Shown: piece by piece, positions 1 to 8,756 of the stretch
How positions within the stretch are numbered: the first letter of the stretch is position 1
Layout of the letters: every line of letters starts with the position of its first letter
Origin: Flavobacteriales bacterium
GTDB lineage: Bacteria; Bacteroidota; Bacteroidia; Flavobacteriales; Schleiferiaceae
DNA length: 64,000 nucleotides
Reading direction: 5' to 3'
Assembly (NCBI GenBank): GCA_017795025.1
Contig: CP051243.1
Coordinates: 1,302,001 to 1,366,000 of the forward strand
Program-made: the position numbers and the translations under genes
The notes under the pieces: model-generated
The model's input: only the letters and a program-made list of their open reading frames with translations
Told to the model about the DNA's origin: nothing
Database searches by the model: none

Positions 1-1790
1 CCATTCTCAAAGATAATTAATCGGGAATGCTCTAAGAACCGGTCTAGGATAGAAATCGCTTCGATATTTTCACTGAGGTTTTTCTGACCAGGCACCAAAG
101 AGCAAATTCCGCGAATCACCATTTGCACCTGCACCCCATAAGCACTGGCTTCGTAAAGTTTATCAATGAGCTTCACATCCGAAAGGGAGTTGAGCTTAAT
201 GCGAATACCTGAAGCCAATCCTTTCTTGGCATTTTCAATTTCCTTCTCAATCAACTTAATAAAGCCCTTGCGGGTATCATGCGGCGATACCAGTAAATGC
301 CGGTACTTTTTGATTTTATAATTATTGCGGAGGAAGTCGAATAAACGGGCCACATCCTTGGTAATCCGACGATCGGCAGTAAGTAAATGATAATCGGTAT
401 AAAGCTTTGAGGTGCTCTCGTTAAAGTTACCGGTGCCAACGGTAGCATAGAGTTGCTCTTTTCCTTCCTTCTCTTTGGTGATGAGGATAACCTTGCTATG
501 CACTTTTAAACCTTGCACCCCAAAGATGACATTCACCCCTTCACTTTGGAGAACTTCGGTCCACTGAATATTATTTGCTTCATCGAAGCGGGCCTGCAGT
601 TCAATTACCGCCGTAACCTCCTTCCCATTTTTTGCGGCATTCACCAGCGCAGAGATTACCCGCGAATCGGAGGCCATACGATACAAGGTGATATCGATGG
701 AGCGCACCTCCGGGTCAATGGCCGCTTCGCGAAGGGTACGGATGATATAACTGAAATTGTGATAGGGCAAGAAGAGCAAAATATCCTTGCGTTCCAGCAC
801 TTCCAGAATACTGCGGTCCATATCCAAATCGGGATGGGCCAGCTGTGGAAGTTTCTCAAATTCAAGCTCTTGATTCCCCAAATTAGGGAATTTAATGAGG
901 TCTTTTTTATTGTGATAACGACCCCCGGCAATAAGGCTGTCGTAGCTATCCAACTCCATTTCTCCAATTAAATACTGGAGGGTTTCCTCGGCGATTTCCT
1001 TATCAAAAACAAAGCGTACGGGATCTCCCGAGCGACGATTCTTTACCGAGCGGGTCATTTTTTCTAAGAAGCTCTTCGAAACATCATCATCCAAATCTAG
1101 TTCGGCATCCCGCGTAATTTTCACGGTATGGGCTTCAATACGATCAATATTGTATATAAAAAGGATGTACTCCAAATTGTAGCGAATCACATCCTCGAGG
1201 TACATCACGTATTGTTTGCCGTAGCGGGGCAAACTCACAAAGCGACCTACTTGCTCGCTCGGTACCTCAATAAGGGCAAACCGTGGCGAATCGGGCGCCT
1301 GCTTCTCGTACATGCGTATCGCCAGATAGATAGACTTATCCCGTAACTCCGGCAGCTCCTCGCTTTGTCCGAGCATTAAGGTAAAAACCGTTGGACTTAC
1401 TTTATCGATAAAGAATTTCCGAACAAATTCCTGCTGACCAGCGGTTAGGTCTTTTTCATTAACAATCTCAATTTCTGCCGAAGAAAGCTCCTCCATCAAC
1501 TGATCGTTGATCTCTTGGGAGCGCTTTTGCATTTCCTGAACCTTCTCCGAAATCTCCAAGAGCACTTGCTCTGGTTCCTGATCACCTAAACGTTCTTGCT
1601 TCTTGTCGGTAAGCTGCGCTAATCGCTTCATGGAAGCATATCGCACCCTAAAAAACTCGTCCATATTGGAGGAGAAAATTCCCAGAAAGCGCAAACGTTC
1701 AATAAGGGGATTATTCTCCTTATCCAAAGCCTCTTGCAAGACTCTTTCGTTAAAGGCCAACCAAGAAATATCGCGGGCTATAATCCGCAT
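1..1790 (-). CDS. ppk1: Polyphosphate kinase 1, C-terminus cut by window edge
   Basis: Makes inorganic polyphosphate reversibly from ATP through a phosphohistidine intermediate. About 597 residues are visible, starting MRIIARDISWLAFNERVLQE, the typical PPK1 N-terminal block, followed by the FSSNMDEFFRVR segment. The phospholipase-D-like catalytic part contains ITLYRMASDS and KVHSKVILIT, whose His matches the phosphorylated His of the family. The last part of the protein, with the second catalytic region, lies beyond base 1. The ATG at 1790 fits the family N-terminus. An in-frame GTG at 1808 would overlap the sixA stop codon as GTGA, so translational coupling is possible. It is the last visible gene after sixA. 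Confidence 0.95.
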   Translation of the reverse strand, partial: MRIIARDISWLAFNERVLQEALDKENNPLIERLRFLGIFSSNMDEFFRVRYASMKRLAQLTDKKQERLGDQEPEQVLLEISEKVQEMQKRSQEINDQLMEELSSAEIEIVNEKDLTAGQQEFVRKFFIDKVSPTVFTLMLGQSEELPELRDKSIYLAIRMYEKQAPDSPRFALIEVPSEQVGRFVSLPRYGKQYVMYLEDVIRYNLEYILFIYNIDRIEAHTVKITRDAELDLDDDVSKSFLEKMTRSVKNRRSGDPVRFVFDKEIAEETLQYLIGEMELDSYDSLIAGGRYHNKKDLIKFPNLGNQELEFEKLPQLAHPDLDMDRSILEVLERKDILLFLPYHNFSYIIRTLREAAIDPEVRSIDITLYRMASDSRVISALVNAAKNGKEVTAVIELQARFDEANNIQWTEVLQSEGVNVIFGVQGLKVHSKVILITKEKEGKEQLYATVGTGNFNESTSKLYTDYHLLTADRRITKDVARLFDFLRNNYKIKKYRHLLVSPHDTRKGFIKLIEKEIENAKKGLASGIRIKLNSLSDVKLIDKLYEASAYGVQVQMVIRGICSLVPGQKNLSENIEAISILDRFLEHSRLIIFEN

Positions 1791-1804
1791 GTGTGCCGGA
1801 AAAT

Positions 1805-2302
1805 TCACTTGTTCTTTCGTCTTTTCGGATAATCAAAAAACACTAACTCCGCCTGTTGCCCTAAAGAACTCCAATCCTCAGATTCGAATTTTAAGCAAGC
1901 CACACCGGTGGTAGGCACATTGTCGATGATATGATCAATACAATGATTGACAAAGTTAGTGAGGGTGGGATTATGACCGAAAAGGTAAACGGATTCTATT
2001 TTATTATCCACTTTAGCCAGGGCATTTAAAATATCTTGCCTTCCACCGTGATAGATATCCGCTTCGAGGTGAATATCGCTAAAGGGGTATTGCAAGTTTT
2101 GCGCAAAGATTAAGGCGGTATGAATGGCCCGGGTGGCCGGACTGGAAATCATTAATTCGGGGGATTCCTCCTGACCCATTAGCCACTGTGCAGTAGTGTG
2201 GGCATCTCGAATTCCACGCCCTTTTAGGGGACGATCAAAATCACTTATTCCTTCTTCCCTCCATGAGGATTTGGCGTGGCGTATCAGGTACAGCTTTTTC
2301 AT
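1805..2302 (-). CDS. sixA: SixA-type phosphohistidine phosphatase
   Basis: Histidine phosphatase superfamily member, about 165 residues, cytoplasmic. The N-terminus carries the RHAKSSW signature (the RHG-type catalytic His), and a second catalytic-type His sits in LFGHNPTLTNFVNH near residue 125. SixA enzymes remove phosphate from phosphohistidine in proteins. The ATG at 2302 gives the usual N-terminus MKKLYLIRHAKSSW; a GTG at 2314 is an alternative. The gene lies 14 bases upstream of the ppk1 ATG on the same strand, and PPK1 itself passes through a phosphohistidine, so a functional link is plausible but is inference. Confidence 0.85.
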   Translation of the reverse strand: MKKLYLIRHAKSSWREEGISDFDRPLKGRGIRDAHTTAQWLMGQEESPELMISSPATRAIHTALIFAQNLQYPFSDIHLEADIYHGGRQDILNALAKVDNKIESVYLFGHNPTLTNFVNHCIDHIIDNVPTTGVACLKFESEDWSSLGQQAELVFFDYPKRRKNK

Positions 2303-2420
2303 TAGGGGCTTCACTATTCTCTGAAGGGAATTTAGACAAAAGCCTCAAATGGCTCAAGGAATAATCTAAAATTAATGAAGCCTTAATCTTTATTGCTCAT
2401 ATCAAGAGCTCCAACAAGCG

Positions 2421-3203
2421 CTATAAACCCTTGGCCTTGGCTTCATCCCAAAAACGATCCATTTCGGATAAGGACATTTCTTCCCAACTTAAACCATGCT
2501 CCTTAATGGACTCCTCCAAATACTGAAAGCGACGGATAAACTTCTTATTGGTGCGTTCCAGGGCCGACTCGGGGTCCACTTTAAGGAAGCGCGACACATT
2601 AATTAAGGAGAAGAGCACATCGCCAAACTCCGCTTCTATCTTTGTCTGATCACCTTTGGCCACCTCGGCTTCCAACTCCCCTACTTCTTCGCGAAGCTTA
2701 GCCCATACTTGCTGGGTTTCTTCCCAATCAAAACCGACCCCACGGGCTTTATCTTGAATACGGGTGGCCTTAACCAAAGCCGGTAAAGAGCGCGGCACTC
2801 CTTCGAGCACCGACTTCTTCCCTTCTTTAAGTTTGAGCTTCTCCCAATTGGCCTTTACCGTTTCTTCGTCATTGGCCTCCACGTCGCCGTAAATATGCGG
2901 GTGACGGTGAATTAGCTTTTCGCTGATGCTGTGTAAAACATCTGCAATATCAAAGGCTTCCTTTTCCTCGCCAATTTTAGCGTAAAATACCATGTGCAGG
3001 AGCAAGTCTCCTAATTCCTTTTTCACCTCAGGGAGGTCCTCATCGAGAATGGCATCTCCCAATTCATACACCTCTTCAATGGTAAGGTGGCGCAAGCTCT
3101 CCATGGTTTGTTTCCGATCCCAAGGACACTTTTCTCGTAAATCGTCCATGATGTCGAGCAAACGACCAAAGGCTTCTAAACGCTCCTGACGGCTATGGCT
3201 CAT
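2421..3203 (-). CDS. mazG: Nucleoside triphosphate pyrophosphohydrolase MazG
   Basis: All-alpha NTP pyrophosphatase that hydrolyses (d)NTPs to the monophosphate and pyrophosphate, acting as house-cleaning of aberrant nucleotides. The 260-residue length is standard for the two-domain form. The first MazG domain shows CPWDRKQTMESLRHLTIEE, then the EVYEL and KKELGDLLLHM metal-binding helices (about residues 25-75). The second shows REEVGELEAEV and EAEFGDVLFSLINVSRF (about residues 170-205). It is the last gene of the ruvX-def-lipoprotein-DUF5606-mazG series; the gap to the upstream DUF5606 gene is 5 bases. Confidence 0.95.
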   Translation of the reverse strand: MSHSRQERLEAFGRLLDIMDDLREKCPWDRKQTMESLRHLTIEEVYELGDAILDEDLPEVKKELGDLLLHMVFYAKIGEEKEAFDIADVLHSISEKLIHRHPHIYGDVEANDEETVKANWEKLKLKEGKKSVLEGVPRSLPALVKATRIQDKARGVGFDWEETQQVWAKLREEVGELEAEVAKGDQTKIEAEFGDVLFSLINVSRFLKVDPESALERTNKKFIRRFQYLEESIKEHGLSWEEMSLSEMDRFWDEAKAKGL

Positions 3204-3208
3204 GCTGT

Positions 3209-3646
3209 TTATTTTTCGGCTTCATCGGCCTTAGCCTCTTCGGCTTCCGCCTCGCTTTCGGCACGATTCAATAAATCCTTTTCGTGTAAAAGGTTGTACC
3301 AAGCGAAAAGCTTTTTAAGGTGAGAAGTATACACGCGCTCTTGGTCATAGTCTTCCATAAAGTCGAGCATAAAAGCCTTGAGTTCTTCGCCGCTCGCCTT
3401 TTTAACTTCGAGGGCCTTTCCACCTTCTAGCTTTTCGTATAAACGATCGTATACTTCTGTTAAAGGAAGTTCCTCTTCGTAGGTATAAATGGCAATATCG
3501 CTCAAGGCTGATACGTCGGCTCGCTGCGAAACCGGCATGCGTTTACCATCTAATAAAGATTCAACGATGGCCCCTTGGCGGGTACCCTTAACTAATTTGT
3601 ACAATCCCGGCTTTCCGCCGATGGATAAGATATCATCTAATTTCAT
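3209..3646 (-). CDS. DUF5606 domain protein
   Basis: A 145-residue cytoplasmic protein of a Bacteroidota-specific family of unknown function. The conserved N-terminal half reads MKLDDILSIGGKPGLYK and continues with a short beta-rich module (about residues 1-60). A helical part follows, and the tail is very rich in Glu and Ala (residues 125-145), probably disordered or coiled. It sits between mazG (5 bases downstream) and a TPR lipoprotein gene (6 bases upstream). No signal peptide or membrane segment is visible. The family's role is not known, and the housekeeping context does not decide it. Confidence 0.85.
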   Translation of the reverse strand: MKLDDILSIGGKPGLYKLVKGTRQGAIVESLLDGKRMPVSQRADVSALSDIAIYTYEEELPLTEVYDRLYEKLEGGKALEVKKASGEELKAFMLDFMEDYDQERVYTSHLKKLFAWYNLLHEKDLLNRAESEAEAEEAKADEAEK

Positions 3647-3652
3647 AGGTAA

Positions 3653-4204
3653 TTAATTTGCAGAGTTCGATTCCTTTTGGCTGGAATCTTTAGCCTTACG
3701 CATCCATTCTTCTACCATTTGGATGTCGCTTACTTTTTCGTTCGCCAATAAGTCTTGTAATTGCCGTGCTTGGTCGGCTAAGGAATGACTAGGAAAGTTG
3801 TCGATAAAATGCTGATAAGCCGCCAAAGCCTGTTGTTTATCGCCCCGTTCCTCATAATAGAGAGCCAGCGATAGAACGGCGCGAATACCTTCTTCGTGAT
3901 AGGTATAATCGGCCATAAGCTTATTATAGGCTTCCACCACCTGCTCACCTTTACCTGGCCAGGCTCGGTAGAGTTCCGCAATTTTTTTTTGATAAAATGG
4001 ACTAAGCGAATCTTTGGGATAAGCCGCTACATAATCGCTATAGCCTACAAGCATTTGGCTGGCCAAATTTGTATCCAGCGCCTCCAAACTGCGCATCTGC
4101 GCTTCCAAGTCTTTTAGCTTGGCCTGCTTTGCTTGTTGATCATCTGCCGACGAGCAGGCCAGCATTAGGCCCATAAGGAATAGTAGTAAACTTAATTTTC
4201 TCAT
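3653..4204 (-). CDS. TPR-containing lipoprotein
   Basis: A 183-residue predicted lipoprotein: signal peptide MRKLSLLLFLMGLMLAC with the lipobox Cys at residue 17. The mature part contains alpha-helical repeat segments of TPR type (for example AVLSLALYYEERGDKQQALAAYQHFIDNFPSH, split here as about residues 107-140) that resemble the YbgF/BamD-like tetratricopeptide scaffold. The C-terminus (MRKAKDSSQKESNSAN) is polar. The start codon overlaps the end of def by 4 bases (ATGA), so the two are translationally coupled. The specific partner is unknown. Confidence 0.8.
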   Translation of the reverse strand: MRKLSLLLFLMGLMLACSSADDQQAKQAKLKDLEAQMRSLEALDTNLASQMLVGYSDYVAAYPKDSLSPFYQKKIAELYRAWPGKGEQVVEAYNKLMADYTYHEEGIRAVLSLALYYEERGDKQQALAAYQHFIDNFPSHSLADQARQLQDLLANEKVSDIQMVEEWMRKAKDSSQKESNSAN

Positions 4205-4773
4205 TTCGCCTTGGGGAATTTCATACGATAGCCAACTCTAATCTGTCCTTTGGAAATATTGTTCAGTTTCTTCTTGAGCATGTTCTTGCGCAAGGGACTG
4301 AGGTAATCGGTAAATAAAATCCCGTCGATATGATCGTACTCATGCTGAATAACTCGTGCTTTAAGGCCCTCATAAGTTTCTTCATGTTCCTTCCACTCCC
4401 GGTCGCGGTAGCGAATAGTAATGCGCTCCGGACGATCCACATCACCGCGAACGTCGGGAATGCTTAAGCAGCCTTCGTTAAACACAAAATCGTCGCCATC
4501 CTCTTCGATGATCTCGGCATTGATAAAGATTTTCTTAAAGTCCTTTAGGCCTTCGGTATCCTCCTCACCTTCTTCTACAAAGCCACTGGTATCAACAATA
4601 AACAAGCGAATAGACTTTCCTATCTGGGGAGCGGCTAATCCAACCCCATGGGCATTATACATGGTTTCGAACATATTATCGATCAATTCCTGTAAACCCG
4701 GGTAATCCGAATCAATATCCTCCCCTTCTTTTCGTAGGACGGGGTCTCCGTATGCGACAATCGGTAAAATCAT
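4201..4773 (-). CDS. def: Peptide deformylase
   Basis: Removes the formyl group from the N-terminal Met of new proteins; an essential Fe2+/Zn2+ hydrolase. All three family motifs are visible: GVGLAAPQIG (about residues 44-53), EGCLSIP carrying the metal-binding Cys (about 100), and HEYDHIDG with two metal-binding His residues and the catalytic Glu (about 143-150). At 190 residues the length is typical of Bacteroidota. It has a short acidic insertion (EEGEEDTEG) before the second motif. It overlaps the lipoprotein gene by 4 bases and follows ruvX by about 40 bases, suggesting one operon. Confidence 0.97.
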   Translation of the reverse strand: MILPIVAYGDPVLRKEGEDIDSDYPGLQELIDNMFETMYNAHGVGLAAPQIGKSIRLFIVDTSGFVEEGEEDTEGLKDFKKIFINAEIIEEDGDDFVFNEGCLSIPDVRGDVDRPERITIRYRDREWKEHEETYEGLKARVIQHEYDHIDGILFTDYLSPLRKNMLKKKLNNISKGQIRVGYRMKFPKAK

Positions 4774-4812
4774 GCTGCAAATTTGGGTATAAATTAAGTA
4801 CCACCAAAGCCT

Positions 4813-5226
4813 TTAGGCCCGTGCTTCGAGATAATCGTTCAAAATAATGGCGGCGCTGATTGGATCTAAACTGCCTTTTTCGCGACGTTTACTTTTCTTC
4901 ATGCCCGATTGAATCTGGGCTTGCAAAGCCATTTTAGAACTAAAGCGCTCATCTACAAGGATAACCGATTTTTGGGGAAAGAGTTTTTCCAATTTCCGCT
5001 TCCACTCTCGCACGCGTTCCGAATTATGAGAATCGCCTCCATCGAGGGCTAAGGGCTCGCCCATAACAATGGTTTCCACTTCTTCCTGGGCAAACCAATT
5101 CTTTAAATAGGATTCCAATTCATGCGTGAGCACCGTCTCGCGAGGCGAAGCAATCATTTGCAGGGGATCTGTTTCTGCAATTCCAGTTCTTTTACCGCCA
5201 ATATCTAGGGCAATGATTTTCGCCAT
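4813..5226 (-). CDS. ruvX: Holliday junction resolvase-like RuvX/YqgF
   Basis: A 137-residue RNase H-fold protein of the YqgF family, implicated in pre-16S rRNA 5' processing and possibly in junction resolution. The first strand carries the conserved Asp in ALDIGGKRTGIA; a second conserved region is VMGEPLALDGG, and the C-terminal part shows LVDERFSSKMA and the final Asp in KGSLDPISAAIILNDYL. The ATG at 5226 gives MAKIIALDIGGKRTG; a longer in-frame start at 5253 would add nine charged residues and run into the divergent dapD promoter. First gene of the minus-strand operon. Confidence 0.93.
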   Translation of the reverse strand: MAKIIALDIGGKRTGIAETDPLQMIASPRETVLTHELESYLKNWFAQEEVETIVMGEPLALDGGDSHNSERVREWKRKLEKLFPQKSVILVDERFSSKMALQAQIQSGMKKSKRREKGSLDPISAAIILNDYLEARA

Positions 5227-5240
5227 CCTCTCTATAACTT

Positions 5241-5248
5241 TACTTTTG
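5241..5248 (+). promoter_or_regulatory. -7 box (TACTTTTG) of dapD
   Basis: TACTTTTG matches the Bacteroidota -7 consensus TAnnTTTG and lies 20 bases before the dapD ATG, predicting a leader of roughly 13 nt. A clear -33 TTG is not obvious. It lies in the divergent gap with ruvX. Confidence 0.45.
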
Positions 5249-5267
5249 CGCAAATTTACAGCGAATC

Positions 5268-6083
5268 ATGAAGCAGCACGAAGCGCTTATCCTCGAAGCT
5301 TGGGAAAACCGAGAATTATTACAAGAAGCCCGGGTAGTAACCGCCATTGAAGAATGCATTGAAGCTATTGATAAAGGCGAACTACGTTGTGCCGAAAAAA
5401 TTGATGGCCATTGGACCGTTCACGAATGGGTGAAGAAAGCGGTAATCCTCTACTTCCCTACTCGTAAAATGGAAAAACTGGAAGCCGGTCCGCTGGAATT
5501 CCACGATAAAATTCCGCTTAAAAAGAACTACAAAGACCTCGGTATCCGAGTGGTACCTCATGCCATTGCTCGACACGGGGCCTTCGTAGCTCCGGGCGTG
5601 GTTATGATGCCCTCCTATGTGAATATTGGCGCTTATGTAGATAGCGGCACTATGGTAGACACCTGGGCCACCGTTGGTAGCTGTGCCCAAATTGGAAAAA
5701 ATGTACACCTCAGCGGGGGTGTTGGTATTGGTGGTGTTTTAGAGCCTGTTCAAGCCGCACCGGTAATTATTGAAGATAACTGCTTCATTGGCTCCCGTTG
5801 CATTGTAGTGGAAGGCATTCGCATTGAAGAAGAAGCCGTTTTAGGGGCCAATGTAGTGCTTACCGCCTCTACCAAAATTATTGATGTTAGCGGATCTGAG
5901 CCCAAGGAAATTAAAGGGCATATTCCTGCGCGTTCGGTAGTGATTCCGGGCTCCATGCCCAAGGAGTTCCCGGCTGGTACCTACAATGTACCCTGTGCTT
6001 TAATTATAGGAAAGCGCAAGGAAAGCACCAATAAGAAAACCAGTTTGAACGATGCTTTACGGGAGTACAATGTTGCCGTTTAG
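5268..6083 (+). CDS. dapD: Tetrahydrodipicolinate N-succinyltransferase
   Basis: Transfers succinyl from succinyl-CoA to tetrahydrodipicolinate in the lysine and meso-diaminopimelate pathway. The 271-residue length is canonical. The N-terminal helical domain (1-95) is followed by a left-handed beta-helix of hexapeptide repeats (about 105-235), visible as runs such as APGVVMMPSYVNIGAYVDSG and GIGGVLEPVQAAPVIIEDN. The C-terminal NVPCALIIGKRKESTNKK segment is typical. Another enzyme of the same pathway, dapF, is at 43.2 kb. The end overlaps the START-domain gene by 14 bases. Confidence 0.97.
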   Translation: MKQHEALILEAWENRELLQEARVVTAIEECIEAIDKGELRCAEKIDGHWTVHEWVKKAVILYFPTRKMEKLEAGPLEFHDKIPLKKNYKDLGIRVVPHAIARHGAFVAPGVVMMPSYVNIGAYVDSGTMVDTWATVGSCAQIGKNVHLSGGVGIGGVLEPVQAAPVIIEDNCFIGSRCIVVEGIRIEEEAVLGANVVLTASTKIIDVSGSEPKEIKGHIPARSVVIPGSMPKEFPAGTYNVPCALIIGKRKESTNKKTSLNDALREYNVAV

Positions 6084-6708
6084 TCGTTTTACAAAAATAA
6101 AGGCCAAGAAGAGCGGTTTGGGGAAAGTATCCCTAACCGCTCTTTTTGTTTTGATGCTGCATTTAGGACTACAAGGCCAAGCCTGGGAACTTAAAAAGTC
6201 GGAGTCCGGAATTAAGGTTTACACTCGCGACGTGAAAGGCTCTGACCTCGATGCCTTTAAAGGTATCTGCACCATTGATGCCCCTTTAGAGGAGGTGGTA
6301 AAACGCCTTAAAGATCCCAATTCCTTTTGCGATTGGATGCCCCGTTGCGCCCAGTCGAAGGTGATAAAGATCCAAGGAGAGGATATTTATTATTACTATG
6401 AATCGGAAGCGCCTTTCCCTTTAGATAACCGCGATTGTTATTATCATTACCGCTTCGAAGCGGCTCCAAAACGGATGAGCATTTTTATTGGGGGCATTCC
6501 TGATTATGCTCCCCCGCAAGAGGGCAAGGTGCGGATTCCCATGGTTAAAGGCTATTGGCTTTTGGAAGACATTGGCAATGGACGCACCCAAATTGTTTAT
6601 GAAGTACAAGCCAATCCCGGCGGCAGCATTCCCGCATGGTTGGCCAATGCCGGCTCGGTAGATTTACCCTTCAATACGCTCTATAATTTAAGGGAACAAT
6701 TAAACTAA
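6070..6708 (+). CDS. START-domain lipid-binding protein, exported
   Basis: About 212 residues. A hydrophobic segment near residues 24-38 (SLTALFVLMLHLGLQGQA) looks like a signal peptide or anchor preceded by a basic stretch. The mature part, from WELKKSESGIKVYTRDVKGS, is a START/SRPBCC domain: DAPLEEVVKRLKDPNSFCDW, YYYESEAPFPLDNRDCYYHY, and the C-terminal helix SVDLPFNTLYNLREQL. Such domains bind a hydrophobic ligand, which cannot be predicted here. The ATG at 6070 is preceded by GGGAG and overlaps dapD by 14 bases; an ATG at 6052 is the alternative. Confidence 0.8.
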   Translation: MLPFSRFTKIKAKKSGLGKVSLTALFVLMLHLGLQGQAWELKKSESGIKVYTRDVKGSDLDAFKGICTIDAPLEEVVKRLKDPNSFCDWMPRCAQSKVIKIQGEDIYYYYESEAPFPLDNRDCYYHYRFEAAPKRMSIFIGGIPDYAPPQEGKVRIPMVKGYWLLEDIGNGRTQIVYEVQANPGGSIPAWLANAGSVDLPFNTLYNLREQLN

Positions 6709-6715
6709 TATTCGC

Positions 6716-7465
6716 TTGACCCGAGCTTCTGCCTATCTATTCGCGATTGCTGCTTTCCTTTTTGGAAGCCCGAATCTTTGTGCTCAAAACCTAGCTTACG
6801 AAATTAAACCGGGGCGGATTATCAGCGCTGATTCCCTTCAGAGTCTACTGTTGCATTCAAGCGATAAGCTAAATCGACCTGCTAAAGAAATGCAAGCTCT
6901 TATTCAGGCTAGTTACCAAAAAGGAGATAGCCTGATCTACGAAATTGATTTTGAGATAATATCCCAGGAGAATCGCGCGAACGACAGCATGATTGTTTTT
7001 AGTGAGCAGTTCCATTGGCTGGGACGTCCCTTTCCTTTTAAAGAATTGCAAAGCCTGGAGGGTCGTAAAGTAAACCTACAGGGAGGAACAGCCCCCACTT
7101 TTATCAATTGCTGGTTTAGTGCTTGTAAGCCTTGTTTGGCCGAATTAACCTTCTTAAATCAAATGGAGGAACACTATCGGGGACAGCTCAATTTTGTAGC
7201 CCTTAATTTCGAAAGCTCCGAACGGGTGGAGCGATTTTTAGCCGAACATTCTTTTCCTTTTCAGCAGGTTGCCGAAGCTCAAGAAGTTTTGGATAGTTTA
7301 GCCATTGAGGCTTTCCCTCTTAGTATTCTTGTAAATGCGGAAGGCAAGATCATCGCCTTTTTTGGTCCCTTCTCCGCCGAGGACACTTGGCAATATCCAC
7401 AATCGGAAGCCGCGCAAAAGCTCCAAAGACTTTTAAGCGCCGAATTAAAAAACCCTAAACCCTAG
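6716..7465 (+). CDS. Exported thioredoxin-like (TlpA/redoxin) protein
   Basis: A 249-residue periplasmic redox protein. It starts with TTG and a clear signal peptide (MTRASAYLFAIAAFLFGSPNLCAQ); no other start keeps this export signal. After an N-terminal region of about 110 residues specific to this lineage comes a thioredoxin fold with FINCWFSACKPCLAELTFL, giving the redox motif CKPC (about residue 136), then VALNFES and the cis-Pro region AIEAFPLSILVNAEGKI. Family members reduce disulfides or serve cytochrome maturation; the substrate is unknown. It lies 7 bases after the START gene and overlaps the converging MFS gene by 11 bases. Confidence 0.85.
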   Translation: MTRASAYLFAIAAFLFGSPNLCAQNLAYEIKPGRIISADSLQSLLLHSSDKLNRPAKEMQALIQASYQKGDSLIYEIDFEIISQENRANDSMIVFSEQFHWLGRPFPFKELQSLEGRKVNLQGGTAPTFINCWFSACKPCLAELTFLNQMEEHYRGQLNFVALNFESSERVERFLAEHSFPFQQVAEAQEVLDSLAIEAFPLSILVNAEGKIIAFFGPFSAEDTWQYPQSEAAQKLQRLLSAELKNPKP

Positions 7466-8672
7466 GCTTAAGGGCTTGCAATGCCCGAGAGGCAATGGCA
7501 ATACTTAACACGCAGAGCAAGGCGCCTAAAATAAAGGGGGCACCCGGAAAGTAAACCTCTTGCTCGGGATGGGTAAAGTAGCCGAATATACCGGTCATTA
7601 AAGGTGGACCAATAATGGCCGTGAGCATCATCATATTGGTTAATCCGCCTTGCAATTCGCCTTGGGCATTTTTGGCCGTTTGACCCGTCATTAGGGATTG
7701 TAATGACGGACCGGCAAAGCCTCCTAAGGCATAGGGAATAATCACCGCGTACACCATCCAAGGACTGCTCACCAAGCCTAAAAGTAACATCCCAATGGCA
7801 TAAAAGCCAAAGCCCAGGTAAACCGCTTTCACCTCGCCAATTTTGGCTACTACTCTACCTAAAAGCACCCCCTGAACCAAGGCCACCATCACTCCCACAA
7901 AACCAAGCGACAGGCCAATTTGAAGGGCCGACCACTCAAACTTTTCTTTGGTGTAAAAAGACCAATTGGACTGGGTGGCATGAGAAGCGATATACACGAA
8001 AAATAGGCTTAGCACCAAGGGCACAATTATCTTATTGCTGAAAATCACCTTGAAGGTGCCGATAGGATTAGCACGCTTCCAATTAAAGGCACGACGGTCT
8101 TCGGCTGCTAAGGATTCGGGCACCACAAAATAGCCGTACAGCCAGTTTAACAGCGCCATTGCAGCTGCTACCATAAAAGGCACCCGGGTGCCAAAAGCAC
8201 CTAATAAACCACCTAAGGTGGGACCCACAATAAAGCCTAAGCCAAAGGCCATTCCAATCATCCCAAAGTTCTTCGCGCGTTCCTTGGCGTCGCTAATGTC
8301 GGCGATGTAAGCATTAGCCACGGTGAGACTACTGCCGCAAATTCCGGAGATAATGCGGGCCACGAAAAGCCAAGCCAAGGTGGGAGCAAAAACAATCACT
8401 AAATAATCGAGGCCCAAGCCAAACAGGGAAATCAATAAAAGGTTACGACGACCGTAAGCATCGCTTAAGCCACCAAGAATGGGAGCGAAAATGAATTGCA
8501 TAGTTGCATAGGTAGCGGCTAATAAACCGCCGTACCAAGCGGCGGTGGCATTATCTACATCCGTTAATTCCTGAATAAGATCGGGGATAATCGGAATAAT
8601 GATCCCAATGCCAATCACATCGATAAGGATGGTAATAAAGATAAACCGCACGGCGGCTTGTTTTCCTTTCAT
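7455..8672 (-). CDS. MFS transporter, TetA/TCR-like drug efflux family
   Basis: A 405-residue major facilitator with 12 predicted transmembrane segments. N-terminus MKGKQAAVRFIFITILIDVIGIGIIIPIIPDL matches the tetracycline-resistance (TCR/Tet, DHA1) branch; the loop between TM2 and TM3 carries GGLSDAYGRRNLLL (motif A) and TM5 carries GLGFIVGPTLGGLLG (motif C of antiporters). Family members exchange drugs for protons, but chromosomal Bacteroidota members like this are often of unknown substrate, so resistance should not be assumed. It converges on the redoxin gene. Confidence 0.88.
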   Translation of the reverse strand: MKGKQAAVRFIFITILIDVIGIGIIIPIIPDLIQELTDVDNATAAWYGGLLAATYATMQFIFAPILGGLSDAYGRRNLLLISLFGLGLDYLVIVFAPTLAWLFVARIISGICGSSLTVANAYIADISDAKERAKNFGMIGMAFGLGFIVGPTLGGLLGAFGTRVPFMVAAAMALLNWLYGYFVVPESLAAEDRRAFNWKRANPIGTFKVIFSNKIIVPLVLSLFFVYIASHATQSNWSFYTKEKFEWSALQIGLSLGFVGVMVALVQGVLLGRVVAKIGEVKAVYLGFGFYAIGMLLLGLVSSPWMVYAVIIPYALGGFAGPSLQSLMTGQTAKNAQGELQGGLTNMMMLTAIIGPPLMTGIFGYFTHPEQEVYFPGAPFILGALLCVLSIAIASRALQALKPRV

Positions 8673-8756
8673 GGCTCAAAAGTAGCTTTTAGACTTTTGC
8701 CTTCCGCCAATTTTTTTTAGGTTTAAAAAGACCAATGTTTCCTTAAAAATCGAGAA

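Noticed and set aside
7455-8672. Acquired tetracycline resistance gene
   Set aside because: The MFS carrier belongs to the broad TetA-like branch but is flanked by housekeeping genes with no mobile element; chromosomal members often have other substrates.
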